Part shown: one piece after another, positions 10,977 through 21,549 of the stretch
Layout of the letters: the number at the start of each line of letters is the position of its first letter
Numbering within the stretch: the first letter of the stretch is position 1
Assembly: GCA_963575745.1 (NCBI GenBank)
Contig: CAUYUJ010015734.1
Span: forward strand, 45,613-109,612
From: Prorocentrum cordatum
Taxonomy: Eukaryota > Sar > Dinophyceae > Prorocentrales > Prorocentraceae
Length of the DNA: 64,000 nt
Direction: 5' to 3'
Notes under the pieces: generated by a model
Databases searched by the model: none
Told to the model about the DNA's origin: nothing
Seen by the model: the letters and a program-made list of their open reading frames with translations, nothing else
Position numbers and translations under genes: made by a program

Positions 10977-11145
10977 CGTGTGCACGCATGCGTGCATGCA
11001 CGCATGAATTTATCTATGTATGCACGTACATGCATGTATTCATGTATGCATGTGTACGTATGTCTGCACATGCGTATGTATATGTATGTGTGTAGGTATG
11101 TTTGTATGCGTGTCTGTCCTTATGCATGCTTCCACGCAAGACTGC
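10610..11145. repeat. Simple repeats: GGGT-rich, then (GT)n and ATGT-rich
   Basis: 10615-10715 is 'gcgggtgggtcg' repeats. 10935-10985 is nearly pure GT. 10985-11140 alternates 'gcatgcatg', 'gtatgtatg' and similar tetranucleotides. No gene. Confidence 0.8.
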
Positions 11146-11439
11146 AAATATATCGGAGGTTGCGGAATGAGATCGCAATGGAACGGAGAGCCCCCCCCAC
11201 TGGGAAATTGGTTTCGGTTTCGTGTTCGTGTCTCGCGTGCGGGCGCGGCGAAGCTGCGTGAGCGCGCGAGAGAAATGATACCGCCGTGTCTAGGGGCTGT
11301 GGAGCCAGTTGTCCGCCCCTCCCCACCCTAGCGCGCGGTGACCAGCGGTGTCCCGTCGGTGGCGCGTCGATGTCCCGTCGGTGTTCTGCGTCTCGGAGCA
11401 GGTCGGCGCGAGTCAGTGTGCTGGAGCAGGGCGGCGAGC

Positions 11440-11616
11440 TCGATAGTGATATCGTTTGGGAGATCGATAGTGAGATCCGCTGTGAGATCGATGGTGAGAT
11501 CGCTTGTGGGATCTATAGTGAAATCGACAGTGAGATCGATCATGAGATCGATTGTGAGATCGATTGCGAGATCGATTGTGAGACTGATAGTGAGACCAGT
11601 TGTGAGATCGTCCTCA
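11440..11616. repeat. Tandem 12-bp repeat rich in GATCGAT
   Basis: About fifteen units of 'gtgagatcgatt' with small variations, giving regularly spaced GATC/ATCGAT sites. One frame reads as an E-I-D-C/S repeat and the other strand as L-T-I-D, but length and context do not support a gene. Confidence 0.85.
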
Positions 11617-11824
11617 TCACAACAACCAATATTGCCATCAACTGGTTCCTTTCCCCCCAAGCCTCCTCATCACCCGAAGGGTGGTCGTATGGGTATGTGT
11701 CTGTGATTTCCGTGTGTAGGCATGCATGCAAGGCAAGTGTAGAGGTGCGTACGTGTGTAATGTATAACGTATAGGTGTGTGCATGCCTCTTCCAGCATTA
11801 CCTTATGCTCTCTGTAGCAGGGGG

Positions 11825-12060
11825 GAGCACTGCAACGCAATGCAACATCAGTGCGCTACGATGCAAAGCAACGCAAAGCGACGCAACGCAGTGCCAAACG
11901 AGGCAACTCGATGCCAAGCAATGCCAAACAATGCAAACCAATGCCAGGCAAGGCAACGCCATGCAACGCAACGCACCATAAACAACGCACGCACTGCGAA
12001 GCACTGCGCGCAACTGCAAAGCACTGAAACACCACGCAGCACCGTGCAAAGCAGTGCGAT
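11825..12060. repeat. DR-G array 1: 'gcaatgccaa' units
   Basis: Degenerate repeats of 'gcaatgcaa' and 'gcaatgccaagc'. The same motif occurs in the opposite orientation at 34620-34815 and 37030-37400. Confidence 0.75.
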
Positions 12061-12830
12061 CAGCGGCGACGGCGGCGACGAGGACTTCCCAGCGGCGTGG
12101 CAGCGGCGACGGGCGGCAGCGGGCGGCAGCGCGCCGGGCGGGGTGACTCAATCGTCCCCAGAAGGGAGGTGAGAAGCCCTGAGTGCAGACCCTGTCTGGG
12201 GAATGGCGCCAGTGGGCCCCGCGGAACTCCACCGCGGCCACCCACCCAGTGCAGTGGAAAACCGCTCGGACGCCCCCCGTCTGATGTTACGCCGCAAGAA
12301 GATGTAGTAGTAGGGAGAGAGAGGGAGAGAGAGAGATAGAACGAGAGAGAGAGAGAGAAACCAACAAAATAAACATACAGAAAAGGGATACACATCGAGA
12401 TGAGAGCGGCGGCGATGGCCAACGAGAGGGACCTAAGAACGGTGCATTATGAGAGCAACTCTGCCAAAGCAAACGTCGAGGCTGAAGAGACAACGTGGCT
12501 GGAAGCAGGGCGATACTCGAGAGGATGCCGCCTGTACTGCAACACTGCCGCCCCCATGCCCATCAATTCCGGCTATTCCGCTCTGTGCGCGGCATTTTGA
12601 CGGTGGTGCGATCTACGTCCAGCCGTCTGGCCTGCGGCACTTGCCAGAGTCCTTGCTTTAGGGTGTGAGGGTGCGGGGTGGACCGTATCCTTCCTTCGGA
12701 CTGCGATAGACGAAGGGACAACTTGTCTAACTTCAGGGCGTGCCCTGGACGTCCTTTTTCCCAAACAAAAAAGTGGCACGCGTGCCATAGCCCTTGCACA
12801 TACAGGAGCGTGGAGGGGGAGGCGGAGGAG
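12061..12830. other. No gene seen
   Basis: Short (GA)n tracts at 12310-12360. No protein-like frame recognised on either strand. Confidence 0.45.
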
Positions 12831-12995
12831 GTGCTCCGAGATGGCCTCCAAGATGGCTCGAGAGCCCAAGACGGTTGAAGGTGGCCCCCGTTCTGCCTCC
12901 AAAGGGCCCCAGATGGCCATACGACGGCCGCCAAGTGCTTTCGGAGCACCCTCGGAGCCCCCCCAAGAGGGCCAACTCCTTCAAAAACCACTGGA
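12830..12995. repeat. DR-F array 1: 'aagatggcc' units
   Basis: Imperfect units of about 25-33 bp built on 'ccaagatggctc..gag' and 'ggccccagatggcc'. Related arrays are at 34380-34560, 36035-36920 and 51185-51345. Confidence 0.6.
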
Positions 12996-13083
12996 CCAAC
13001 AATCATTTGTTCATTGCTGCTTGTTCGCTTCCGATTGGCTTCTGAAGCCTCCAGGCTGGGCTGACTGGGGGGGGTAGATACCC

Positions 13084-13830
13084 GGTGCTGTGCGTACGTG
13101 CCGAAAGAAGTTGCCTTGGCGGCGGGGTCGCGCAGGCTGGTGGGTGAGGAGGAGCTGGGCTGGCTGGGGGTTGGTGGGTAGGCGATGCGGGTGCCGTGCG
13201 TGGGTGCCGAAATAAGTGGTCGTGTCGGAGGGGGCGTGCTGGCCGGTGGGCGAGGGAGAGTTGGACTGGCTGTGGGGAGGTGGTGCTGGGGCCGTGAGTT
13301 CGTGCCGAAATAAAATAGTCGGGACGGAGGGGGCGCGCTGGCTGGTGGGTGAGGAGGAGCTGGGCTGGCTGGGGGGGGAGTGGGGGGGGCGGTGCCGGCG
13401 CCGTGGGCGCGTGCAGAAAGTCGGGGCGGAGGGGGCGCGTTGGCTGGGCGGAGACAAGCAGGTGAGCTGGCTGGGGGGGCGATGCCAGTGCCGTGCACGC
13501 GTGCCTAAATAAGTGGTTTTGGCGGAGGGGGCGCGCCATATGAGGGACAAGGGAGGGCGGGACTGGCTGGGGTGGAGGCGGTGCCTTACGTGCGTGCGCG
13601 CGTGCCGAAATAACGTGGTCGAGGCAGAGGGGGCGCGCTGGTTGGTGGGCGAGGAGGAGCTGGGCTGGCTTGGGTGGGAGGCGCGGTGCCGGTGCCGCGT
13701 GTGCGTGCCGAAATACGTGGCCGGGGCGAAGGAGGCGCGCCTGATGGAGGGGCGAATTAAACTGGACTGGCTGTGGGGAGGAGGCGGTGCCGGTGCCGCG
13801 CGTGCGCGCTGGGATAGTGTCGGAACTACG
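13084..13830. repeat. Minisatellite, units of about 105 bp
   Basis: About seven tandem units: 'gtgcgtgccgaaata', 'ggtcg..gcggagggggcgcgctggc', 'ggtgggcgaggagga', 'ctgggctggctgggg' and 'ggcggtgccggtgccg'. The proline-rich frames on the minus strand reflect the period. Confidence 0.85.
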
Positions 13831-14759
13831 GACGACCCTGTGCAAGATAATACAAGTAATGTCCATTAGTCCTTTGTGTGCCAGTTCTGATGGGAACACA
13901 ACATTGTGCAAGGTGACCGTCGAACAATTTCTCACCGACACAACAACACCAGGTGACATGTTGTTTTTTCTTGAAGGCGTTCGACTGCACCACCGAGAAA
14001 TTGCTTAATGCACTCGGGCAGAAATGCTGCAGCCCAGGCCGTGGGACGAGCAGCGTGGTCCCTGAGGCCACTCAAGGTTTGTTCTTGTGGGGGGAGAGAA
14101 GCCTCGCCCTGCCGTGTGCACCGCTCCCCCTGATCCAACAACGGCGCGCGAAGCCAAGTTGCTTCATCCCGTCCACTGTGCTCCCAGCTATTCTTACCTT
14201 CTGGCACCTCAACGTTTTCCCTCCTCCTCAGGCGCCCCCCCCCGTCACAGGGTCAACACGCGCTGCGGGGACAGAACTCAACGGCGGCGGCAGCGCATGC
14301 TGTGAGCCGGCCCCAGGGAGGAATGAGCTGACAACCGACAAGCCCCACCCACACACACACACACGACCCGCCATTGTCCAGCATACGGATAAGATACCAT
14401 TGGGCTGGCTGAAAGACGCATGGCAAATCCCGTGCCTCTCACATACAAGCAAGCCTGCCTGCTCCGTACCTGGTCTGATCTGTGCAGACCCTGCGCATGC
14501 AACGCCGAAGAGGTGGCACGCACGTGTGCATATCCGGGCCAGAGAGAGGAGAATACAGGGCAGCGCAAACAACCGACGTGGCGGCCTGCTCTTGATCTGA
14601 CATGACAGACCACCGCCTATTTCTAGCGGCGTGGGTGTTACTCTGCAAACCAAGAGATCATGAGAAGAGGGAGGTGGAGGATAAGGGGGAGGATACACAT
14701 GATATCAACACAACAAAGATGATTCGGATGAAGGGGAGGAGCATGAGAGAGGCGGGAAT
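13831..14759. other. No gene seen
   Basis: Lower repeat content than its surroundings, but I recognise no protein, splice-delimited exon or RNA. Confidence 0.4.
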
Positions 14760-15132
14760 CAAAAGGAGGAGGAAGAGGAGGAGGAGGAGGAGGGGAGGAT
14801 GAGGAGGAGAAGAGGAAGAGGGAGGAGGAGGAGGAGGAGGAGGAGGAGGAGAAGTCCGCAGATCTCCACAGACGTTCGACCACCATTCGATAGAACACTT
14901 ACGGCCTCTGGATCGGAGATCCCAAGCCTTCGGCTTGGGACACATACAGCAATGGCTCCTGCTTCTCGTTCTCCTTTTCCTCCTCCCCCACTCTTTTTCG
15001 TCGTCGTCGTCTCCTTCTCCTCCTCCTCCTCCTCCTCGTCCTCGTCCTCCTCCTCCTCCTCCTCCTCCTCCTCCTACTCCTCCTCCCCCTCCTCCTCCTC
15101 CTCCTTCTCCTCCTCCTCCTCCTGCTCCTCCT
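14760..15132. repeat. (GGA)n and (CTC)n tracts facing each other
   Basis: A purine tract (14760-14852) and a pyrimidine tract (15000-15132) on the same strand are mutually complementary, with a perfect small hairpin ('cccaagccttcggcttggg', 14920-14938) between them. The whole could fold into a large hairpin. Confidence 0.75.
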
Positions 15133-15194
15133 CGTCGGGAAACGAGGCCTGAACCCTGAGGCGCTCCCTCGAGACGAGATCTTTTCATCCTGAG

Positions 15195-15344
15195 ACGAGC
15201 GCGTTCTGCTACTCGCAGAGGTAACCACTCGCAGATGGCCTGGGTACGCCGCGGGGGATCTGCGATGAATTACATCAAAGCCGACATATGCTTTTCGGAC
15301 GTTTGCGAGTGGGCACTTGGCGAGTAGTGGAGCGCGCTCGGTGA
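15195..15344. mobile_element. MITE family M3, copy 1
   Basis: 150 bp with inverted ends of about 40 bp. The left end contains 'gagcgcgttctgctactcgca' (in part) with a second 'actcgca' inside; the right end is the complement. It is flanked by an 8-bp direct repeat ATCCTGAG at 15187-15194 and 15345-15352. An 8-bp duplication fits hAT-like elements. Copy 2 is at about 39983-40132. Confidence 0.83.
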
Positions 15345-15352
15345 ATCCTGAG

Positions 15353-16574
15353 TCGTTTTCCGACATTCCTGGGGCCCGTGGAGGGCCCCCGGCAGCCCAC
15401 CACCGCGAAATACATCGGGGCACGTCTCCCTCAGGATCACCACCGCGAGAAATTCCAGAGCGGCATCAAAACCCACGGCGAACCACGGCGAACCACCATG
15501 GCGAGAAAGCCCAGGCGGCGAAAAAGCCAAAAACGGCGCAAAACCCTCCAACATGGCGAAACATCATGGCGATATCAGCGACGGATGGTGCTCGAACCGC
15601 TGGCGCCCAGCAGGCCGGTCCCCCCCCTCCCGGGAGACGCATCCCTCGCCCGCCGTTCCGCCCTCCTCTCCCCCCTCCCCTGCCCTCGCCATCGCTCGAA
15701 TACGTCCATGCCCAGTGCATCCTTGCGGCTTCGCGCGCGCGCGCGTTTTGTCGCGCGATGATCCAGGATGCTCCTCGCTTCGGGGGCGCGCAAACATGGA
15801 CTAGCGATCCATGGATTTGGCGCGCGGTCGCCAAATCCCTGGATCGGGGGAGGCGCCCTCCCCAAAAGGCGACCGGTGCCACCCCGCTCGGCGGCGGAAC
15901 TCCGCCGACGTCTCCTGGAAGCGGGGCCCGCCGCTCTACGCCCCCTTGCTCCATGCTTGCGATCGCCCGGGCATGTTTGTCGCACGGTGGTCCAGGATGC
16001 TCCTCGATGAGGAAGCTGGGCGAGGGCTGCTAAAACTTGGTGGTCTCCAAACCAGGTGGTGAGACACCCGGTGGTGACCCCGATTCCCCCAAAAAATAAT
16101 TCTGGGTCGCCACCGGGTTTGGGGACACGCGATCGCCACGAGGTTTTGCGTTTCCAGGGCCAGCCAGCGCTCGAAAAACATTACCCAAATCGCCCAAAAC
16201 TCACCACCGGGTGTTCTCACCACCACGTTTGCGGACCACCAAAAAACCGTGGCTGCTTTATAAAACTGCCCTCCCGGAAGGAAAAAACAACTTCCCGGAA
16301 TGAGGCGCGGCACGCGGAGCAGTCAACGGGCTTCTTCCCGGAAGGACGAAGACAACTTCCCGGAGGTCGATTTTAGCAGCCACGGATTTAGCAGCCCTGG
16401 CCCGGCTTCCGATCGATGGTCCTCGCCAGGAAAAACAAACGTACGCGCCCAAGCGATGCCGAGAGCCCCTCGCTGCTCTGGGCTCCTCTCTGGTCCCGGG
16501 GTGCCGAGCCGCCCCTGACCTCTGTGCGTGCCGCCTCTCTCGCGGCAGGCGTCGCACGAGAGCTGCGCGGAGGA
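15353..16574. repeat. No gene; degenerate M2 and DR-A pieces
   Basis: A DR-A fragment at 15353-15420. Diverged M2 pieces at 15678-15790, 15955-16015 and 16407-16465 ('ccatcgctcg', 'ggtccaggatgctcctcg', 'agcgatgccgag'). 16070-16330 has repeated 'ccaccgggt' and 'ttcccgga' motifs. Confidence 0.5.
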
Positions 16575-16775
16575 ACAGGCTCCTCCTCCTCCTCCTCCTC
16601 CTCCTCCTTCGCCTCTTCCTCCTCCTCCTGCTCCTCCTCACTCCTCGTCCTCGTCCTCGTCGTCCTCCTCCTCCTTCTTTTTTTCCTCCTCCTCCTCCTG
16701 CTCCTCCTCGTCCTCCTCCTGCTCCTCCTCGTCCTCCTCCTCCTCCTCCTTCTCCTTCTCCCCCTTCTCTTGGGG
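16575..16775 (+). repeat. (CTC)n microsatellite
   Basis: Long imperfect CTC tract, pyrimidine on the plus strand. It is read as poly-Ser/Leu/Pro in an open frame of 626 codons that ends in the EF-1alpha remnant; the low-complexity part is not believed to be protein. Confidence 0.85.
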
Positions 16776-17040
16776 CTCCTCCCGAGTCTGCAGCACATCA
16801 TGCAGGCCAGCCGCCTTCGCGGAAAGCCCGAGGTCGCTACTGGAGGCTGGTTGGGGCGGCGGTGGAAGCGCATCTTGCCGCGACTTCCCGGGTATGAGTG
16901 ATGTTGATGCGGAGGCGATGTCAAGCCGAGCTTGGACTAAGTCCCGAGATAATTTGGCACCAGAAAATGGCACCGATTTGTATGTGCGGGGCGTGTTCTT
17001 CCCACACGCGAGGCGGTCGTGTGTTTGGACGCCCGAGATG

Positions 17041-17219
17041 GGCACGGAAAAAATGGGTACACTGCCCAACAGCAAATGTTGTCCAAAACCAACAGCAGCC
17101 GCTGTTGGGCAGGCGGCCTGCTGTCTCAAATGTACACAGGCCGCGGCGACACCGACAGCGACTCCTGTTCAAAATGAGCAGGAACTGCTGTTGGGCATTG
17201 TACCCATTCTTTCCGTGCC
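17041..17219. mobile_element. MITE family M6, copy 1
   Basis: 179 bp. The left end GGCACGGAAAAAATGGG and the right end (complement GGCACGGAAAGAATGGG) match over about 35 bp, continuing through 'tgcccaacagca'. Interior 'ctgttgggca' blocks make nested hairpins. Copy 2 is at 41274-41443. No clear target duplication. Confidence 0.78.
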
Positions 17220-17633
17220 GAATGTGGATCTTGAAGCTGACCCGTACAGTCCTCATTGTGGTGGTGAACGTGGGCCCTCGGTTCGGCTTTATGTTGCCGA
17301 GTGTGCTGCGTCCGGCGACTTCCGGAAGCAATTAAGCGACTTGTACTGTGTTCCGATGAGTTGGATCCAACAGTCGCGGGTGACAGCGGCCTCGGGGTTG
17401 ATAACCTCTGGAGCGAATCGAGTTCGTGCGCGAAGGAATGAGCTGATGGCCATGACACCCTGCATGGGATTGCAGAATGTTTCGAGTCGTACCCTGATAA
17501 TGATTATCGTCGAAAGCGAGGTCGTCGACTGTGAACCAGTGGGTTGGTCTTATGTTTGTGCCGTCTTCGTTCGGCCTCCTGCTCGTTTTCAGCTTCCTCA
17601 ACGGCCTGCTTCTCACAGCCTGCATTCGGATCC

Positions 17634-17819
17634 GCCCTTCTCCTTCTCCTTCTCCTTCTCCTGTTCCTCCGCGTCCACTTCTCCTTCTCCTTCTCTTTCT
17701 CCTTCCTCTCCTCCTCCTCCTCCTCCTCCTCCTCCTCCTCCTCCTCCTCCTCCCTCTTCCCCCCCTCCTCCTCCTTTTCTTCCTCCTCCTCCTTCTCCTC
17801 CTCCTCCTCCTCCTCCTCC
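17634..17819 (+). repeat. (CTC)n tract directly upstream of a DinoSL relict
   Basis: Pyrimidine-rich CTC/TTC repeats run straight into the spliced-leader relict at 17820, in the same sense as the EF-1alpha remnant. It could act as the polypyrimidine tract of a trans-splice acceptor. Confidence 0.85.
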
Positions 17820-17845
17820 TTTGGCTCAAGCCATTTTGGCTCAAG
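17820..17845 (+). other. Doubled DinoSL relict
   Basis: TTTGGCTCAAG (17820-17830) is followed at once by CCATTTTGGCTCAAG (17831-17845). The second is an exact match to the last 15 nt of the conserved dinoflagellate spliced leader; the first is the last 11 nt of the same leader. Nested truncated leaders are the known signature of an mRNA that was trans-spliced, reverse-copied into the genome, then trans-spliced and copied again. Confidence 0.93.
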
Positions 17846-17973
17846 TCCTCGGCCTCTGGGGGCCGAGGACACCACAGCATTTCACTCCTGGTCAGGTCCA
17901 GGAGCTTGGGGCTCGAACATTTCGCGTTCGCTTCCGCCCCCAGAGTTTTCGGATCATTCCCCACCAGTCTGCC

Positions 17974-18585
17974 ATGCCTGCCACTCCTGCGAAGGAGCAC
18001 CTCTCCATCGTAATCTGCGGGCATGTCGACATCGGCGAGAGCACCACCACCGCCCGCCTCAACTACGACCTGGGCGGCCTTCCAGAACGCGAGCTGGAGA
18101 AGCTGAAGGAGGAGGCCGTATGCCTAGTACCAGGCTCCATCGCCTTCACGTTCTACATGGACCGTCAGAAGGAGGAGCACGAGTGCGGGGTGACCAGCGC
18201 CTGCACCACCCAAGACTTCTACACCGAGAAGTGGCACTACACAGTCGTCATCGATGCCCCAGGCCATCGCGATATCAACAAGGACGAACACCTGCAGAAG
18301 AAGTCTGACAACATGGGCTGGTGGAAGGGCTGCGATGTCAAGTACGGCAAGGACTGCGCCACCCACAGATACAAGCAGTTCCGCTATGCCGAAATCGGAA
18401 AGAAATGAAGATCATGCTGGTCAAGGACGGGTGGTAAAAAGACTTCGAAGAGAAAGAAACGCCTGCGATGCCAGTCTCCGGCCGGATGGGCGACTACCTG
18501 CTAACGAAGTCTGACAACATGGACTGGTGGAAGGAATGCGTCGGCGAGTACGGCAAGGCCCGTGCCATGCAAAAACATCCATCAT
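17974..18585 (+). pseudogene. Retroposed, rearranged EF-1alpha (eEF1A) pseudogene
   Basis: From the ATG at 17974 the frame reads 144 residues to a TGA at 18406-18408. They match the N-terminal GTPase domain of translation factor eEF1A: a G1 region GHVDIGESTTT in which the P-loop lysine is glutamate, a YMDRQKEEHECGVT switch region, and DAPGHRD (G3). After HRDINK about 60 residues, including the NKxD box, are missing. A displaced KSDNMGWWKG block comes next, then the 'YKQ..YAEIG' segment. A one-base frameshift and a TAA follow; in the next frame EMKIMLVKDGW, PAMPVSGRMGDYLL and a second KSDNMDWWK are readable to about 18585, where similarity stops. A doubled DinoSL relict 128 bp upstream and the absence of introns show an mRNA origin. 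The lost P-loop lysine, internal deletion/duplication and 3' truncation make it non-functional. Confidence 0.9.
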
Positions 18586-18589
18586 AATC

Positions 18590-19080
18590 GATCCAGGATG
18601 GTTTTACCTTTCCCCGCTTGCCGTCTGAGGCAAGCCATGCTGCAATTAGGGCTCGCTCCTGCCCTTTGCATTTCGCTGCCCTTTGGTGCATAAGAATCGT
18701 GGGAGAGGCCCGCGGAATTAGTCTTCCCCGCTCTCCGTGATGAGCCGAGGTCTGCATCAGAGTTGCTTTGAATTTCTTGTCTTGTGCACTATTGCGGTGT
18801 GCACCCGTGCAGTCGTCTTGTTTCTAAGTGGCACTGTGCTTAGTATGTGTGCCCATTCGATCAAAGCTTGTAAAAGACAGACCGTAGAAGTCAGTAAAAC
18901 AGGTTGAGAGCTTCCCAGAAGGGTGGTGCTTCCCTGAAAATCATGCACGGCAGCCCTGACAGAAGGGAGTGGCTCGGCGATTGGAGCTCCGCCGGGTCCT
19001 ACGGCCCATCCCCACAGCGGGATCCCTGGCCGCGGGCGGCTAGTAGTCACCAGGCGAACGATCCCCTCCACTACGCGCTG
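18590..19080. other. No gene seen
   Basis: Sequence 3' of the EF-1alpha remnant. No poly(A) tract or target duplication was found to mark the end of the retrocopy. Confidence 0.45.
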
Positions 19081-19250
19081 ATCCTCCTCCTCCTCCTCCT
19101 CCGCCGTCCTCCTCCTCCGCCCTCCTCCGTCTTCTCCACCGTCCGGTCCGTCCTCCCTCCTCCCTCCCTCCCCCCTCCTCCTGGTCCTGGCCCCTCTCCT
19201 CCGCCCTGCCCTCTCGACCCCCACCCTCTCCCTCTCCTCTCCCGCCCCTC
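19081..19250 (+). repeat. (CTC)n-rich tract
   Basis: CTC and CCT repeats with interruptions, running into M2 copy 2. Confidence 0.75.
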
Positions 19251-19408
19251 GGCATCGCTCGGACGTCCATTCCCCCCGTGCGCGTTTCGATGCCATTTTG
19301 CTTGTTTTGTGTTTGTGTTGCTTGTTGTCTGTTTCTCCGCACGATGGTCCAAGACGTTCCTCGAGGGTCTTCTTCGCCGAGGAAGCGTGCACGCGTCCGA
19401 GCGATGCC
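19251..19408. mobile_element. MITE family M2, copy 2
   Basis: 158 bp. Ends are 'ggcatcgctcggacgtcc' and 'acgcgtccgagcgatgcc'. The longest copy, with extra 'tgtttgtgttgcttg' in the centre. Confidence 0.82.
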
Positions 19409-19559
19409 AAGTCCCCCTGCCCCCCTCCATCACTACACAATGTGAATTCTGCTCTCCCCTCTCCCCCGAAGGCCCCGAGGTCGTAGCCTGCCCCCCTCCG
19501 ATTATTGCTTTTCTATTCCACATCGGATCCCAAACAGGTGATCGATTAGGTACGTGTTT

Positions 19560-19990
19560 TTCCACTCCAGACGCTTTCGGTGTTTCCAGAATGGCGCTCC
19601 CGCTACAGCGTTGGTTCTATTTTCTGGCTCTCCGTCCTTCCAAGTCATACTCCTGCTGCAACGCTGGCCTCATTTCACGGTTCCGGATCTTCCGAATCGT
19701 GTTCCCGCAGCAGCGTTGGCTCTCATTTTACGCTTCCGCTCTTTACGAGCAGTCCCTTGACATGTTTCGTCTTGCGTCGTGTCTGGTTTCCGTCAGAAGC
19801 TGTTGTTTAAATGAATCGTGTTCTCGACCAACGGTGGCTCTCATGTTACGCTTCTGGTGTTTTCACACTGTCCATTTACATGTCCCGCCCAACGTCATGT
19901 CTGGTTTCCCTCAGAACCTGTTGTCGAACAAGGACCGTGTTCTCGACCCGACCACCCTCCGCCGTGCTCTTATATGCGGTGGTGCGCCGT
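19560..19990. repeat. DR-E array 1
   Basis: Tandem diverged units of about 60-65 bp: 'ttccgaatcgtgttcccgc', 'gcagcgttggctctcatttta' and 'cgcttcc'. A 135-bp higher-order unit ('catgtt.cgtc...tctggtttccctcagaa') is repeated twice. The reverse complement occurs at 27275-27450. Confidence 0.7.
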
Positions 19991-21239
19991 ACACTACCAT
20001 GCATCTCGTACCCTCTCGGGATCATTGCCCTGCCCGACGTCCGACTGTGCGAATCGAGAGGAGATCTGCGCCATGGCAAGGGGAGGGAGGGGCAGGACGT
20101 CAGATAAGACGCTGGCGCACCTAGCTTGCCGCCTCTCCCCTCTTCCCCCCCTCCTCCTCCCCCCCCCGTCCCCTCCCCTCCCCTCTTCCGCCCTCCCTCT
20201 CCTCCCCCACCCCCCCTTCCCCGCGAACCACGTGCGCCCACGACCGACGCCGACGCCCCCACTCCCCCCATCGCACGACCACGGCGGGGCGGGCCGACGG
20301 CGACGCCGCCGCGCCGCCCCCCCTCATCCCGCCTCCCCGTGCGAAGCGCGCGGCCGAGGCGGTGGGCGGCCCGAGGCCCGAGGGGGGGGGGCGACCGCGC
20401 AGAGCGACCGGCGGCGGCGCGGCGCGGTGCCCAAGTGTGTGGGGGGGTGGCCAGCGGGTGGAGGGAAAGAGACACGTGCACCTCTCGTGCTCCTCCTGGG
20501 CCCCAGGGGGGCCCCCCTGTTCAGGGAGCAAGAAGGGGGGCACCCTTCTTTTCGTCCCCCCCTCCCCCCGCACCTGTTCTGTCAGCGCGCACAAGAGGGG
20601 TATGGGGGAGGGGGGGAGGCTTCCTAGAGCGAGGCTGCTTCTTAGAAGGCGCTGGCCCCACGCCCACAGGGGATGCCCGCACCTTCTGAGAGAAGCAGGG
20701 GTGCTTTCTACGAAGCCTCCCCCCTCCCGCTACCCCCCTTCTGCGCGTGGCCGACACTCCCTGAGATCCGACGTTGCGAACAAATTGCAACATCGCAGCA
20801 GATCATCGCACGCGGCCTGGACCCTACCTTTCTGCGCCATTTTTCGAGCTGGATCGATCTGTGACGGTCCTTGGGCCTAACATTGAGCGAAAATGCCCGT
20901 GGTGAAAAAAATGCGAACGCCAGGATCTCAGGGTTTATCGCTCCCCCTGACGCAACGCCCGCGGCGCGTTCCGCCCTGGTCGCCGGGGCCTCTCGCCAAG
21001 TGCGCTCTCTCGACGCCGCGGGCGCCCCCGCGAGCGGCCGAGGAGCCCCGCGCGAGCGGCCTCTCTCGGCCGCCGCCCCGCCCGCCCCTTGGGACTGGCG
21101 GCCTCAGGCCGCGACCTCGGGGTGGGCAGCAAGCCACTCGACCTGCGGAGAGGCCGGGGAGGGGAACGCCACGGGGGGGCTGCCCCGTGTGCGGGGCGGC
21201 GGCGGGGTGGCGCGGCCAGTCCGGGTCGCTCGGCCGTCG
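19991..21239. other. No gene; very GC-rich DNA
   Basis: 20150-20420 is C-rich low complexity. 20755-20935 pairs with 725-915. No protein-like frame. Confidence 0.45.
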
Positions 21240-21340
21240 CTGTGGCCGTGATTGGCGGGGGTCGTTGTGGTGGTGGTGGTGGTGGTCGTCGTCGTCGTTG
21301 TCGTCGTCGTCACGGCCGGCCGTCGTCGTGGTTGCCGTAG

Positions 21341-21389
<49 letters not shown>

Positions 21390-21500
21390 GGCCTGCCGTC
21401 GTCGTCGTCGCCGTGGCCGTCGTCGTGGTAGTGGTGGTCGCCGTGGTGGTCGCCGTCGTCGCAGTGGTGGTGGTGGTGGTCGTCGTTCGTCGTAAGAGGA
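21240..21500. repeat. (GTC)n/(GTG)n tract
   Basis: Nearly continuous GTC trinucleotides with GTG interruptions. Unlike most tracts here, it is not CTC. A (GAC)n counterpart lies at 63170-63740. Confidence 0.88.
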
Positions 21501-21549
21501 AGAAGCAGGAGGGGCAGGAGGGTGAGGAGGATGAGCCACTAGCCACGGA

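Noticed and set aside
16528-18408. 626-codon open frame on the plus strand
   Set aside because: Most of it runs through (CTC)n tracts and a MITE. Only the last 144 codons (EF-1alpha remnant) are protein-like.
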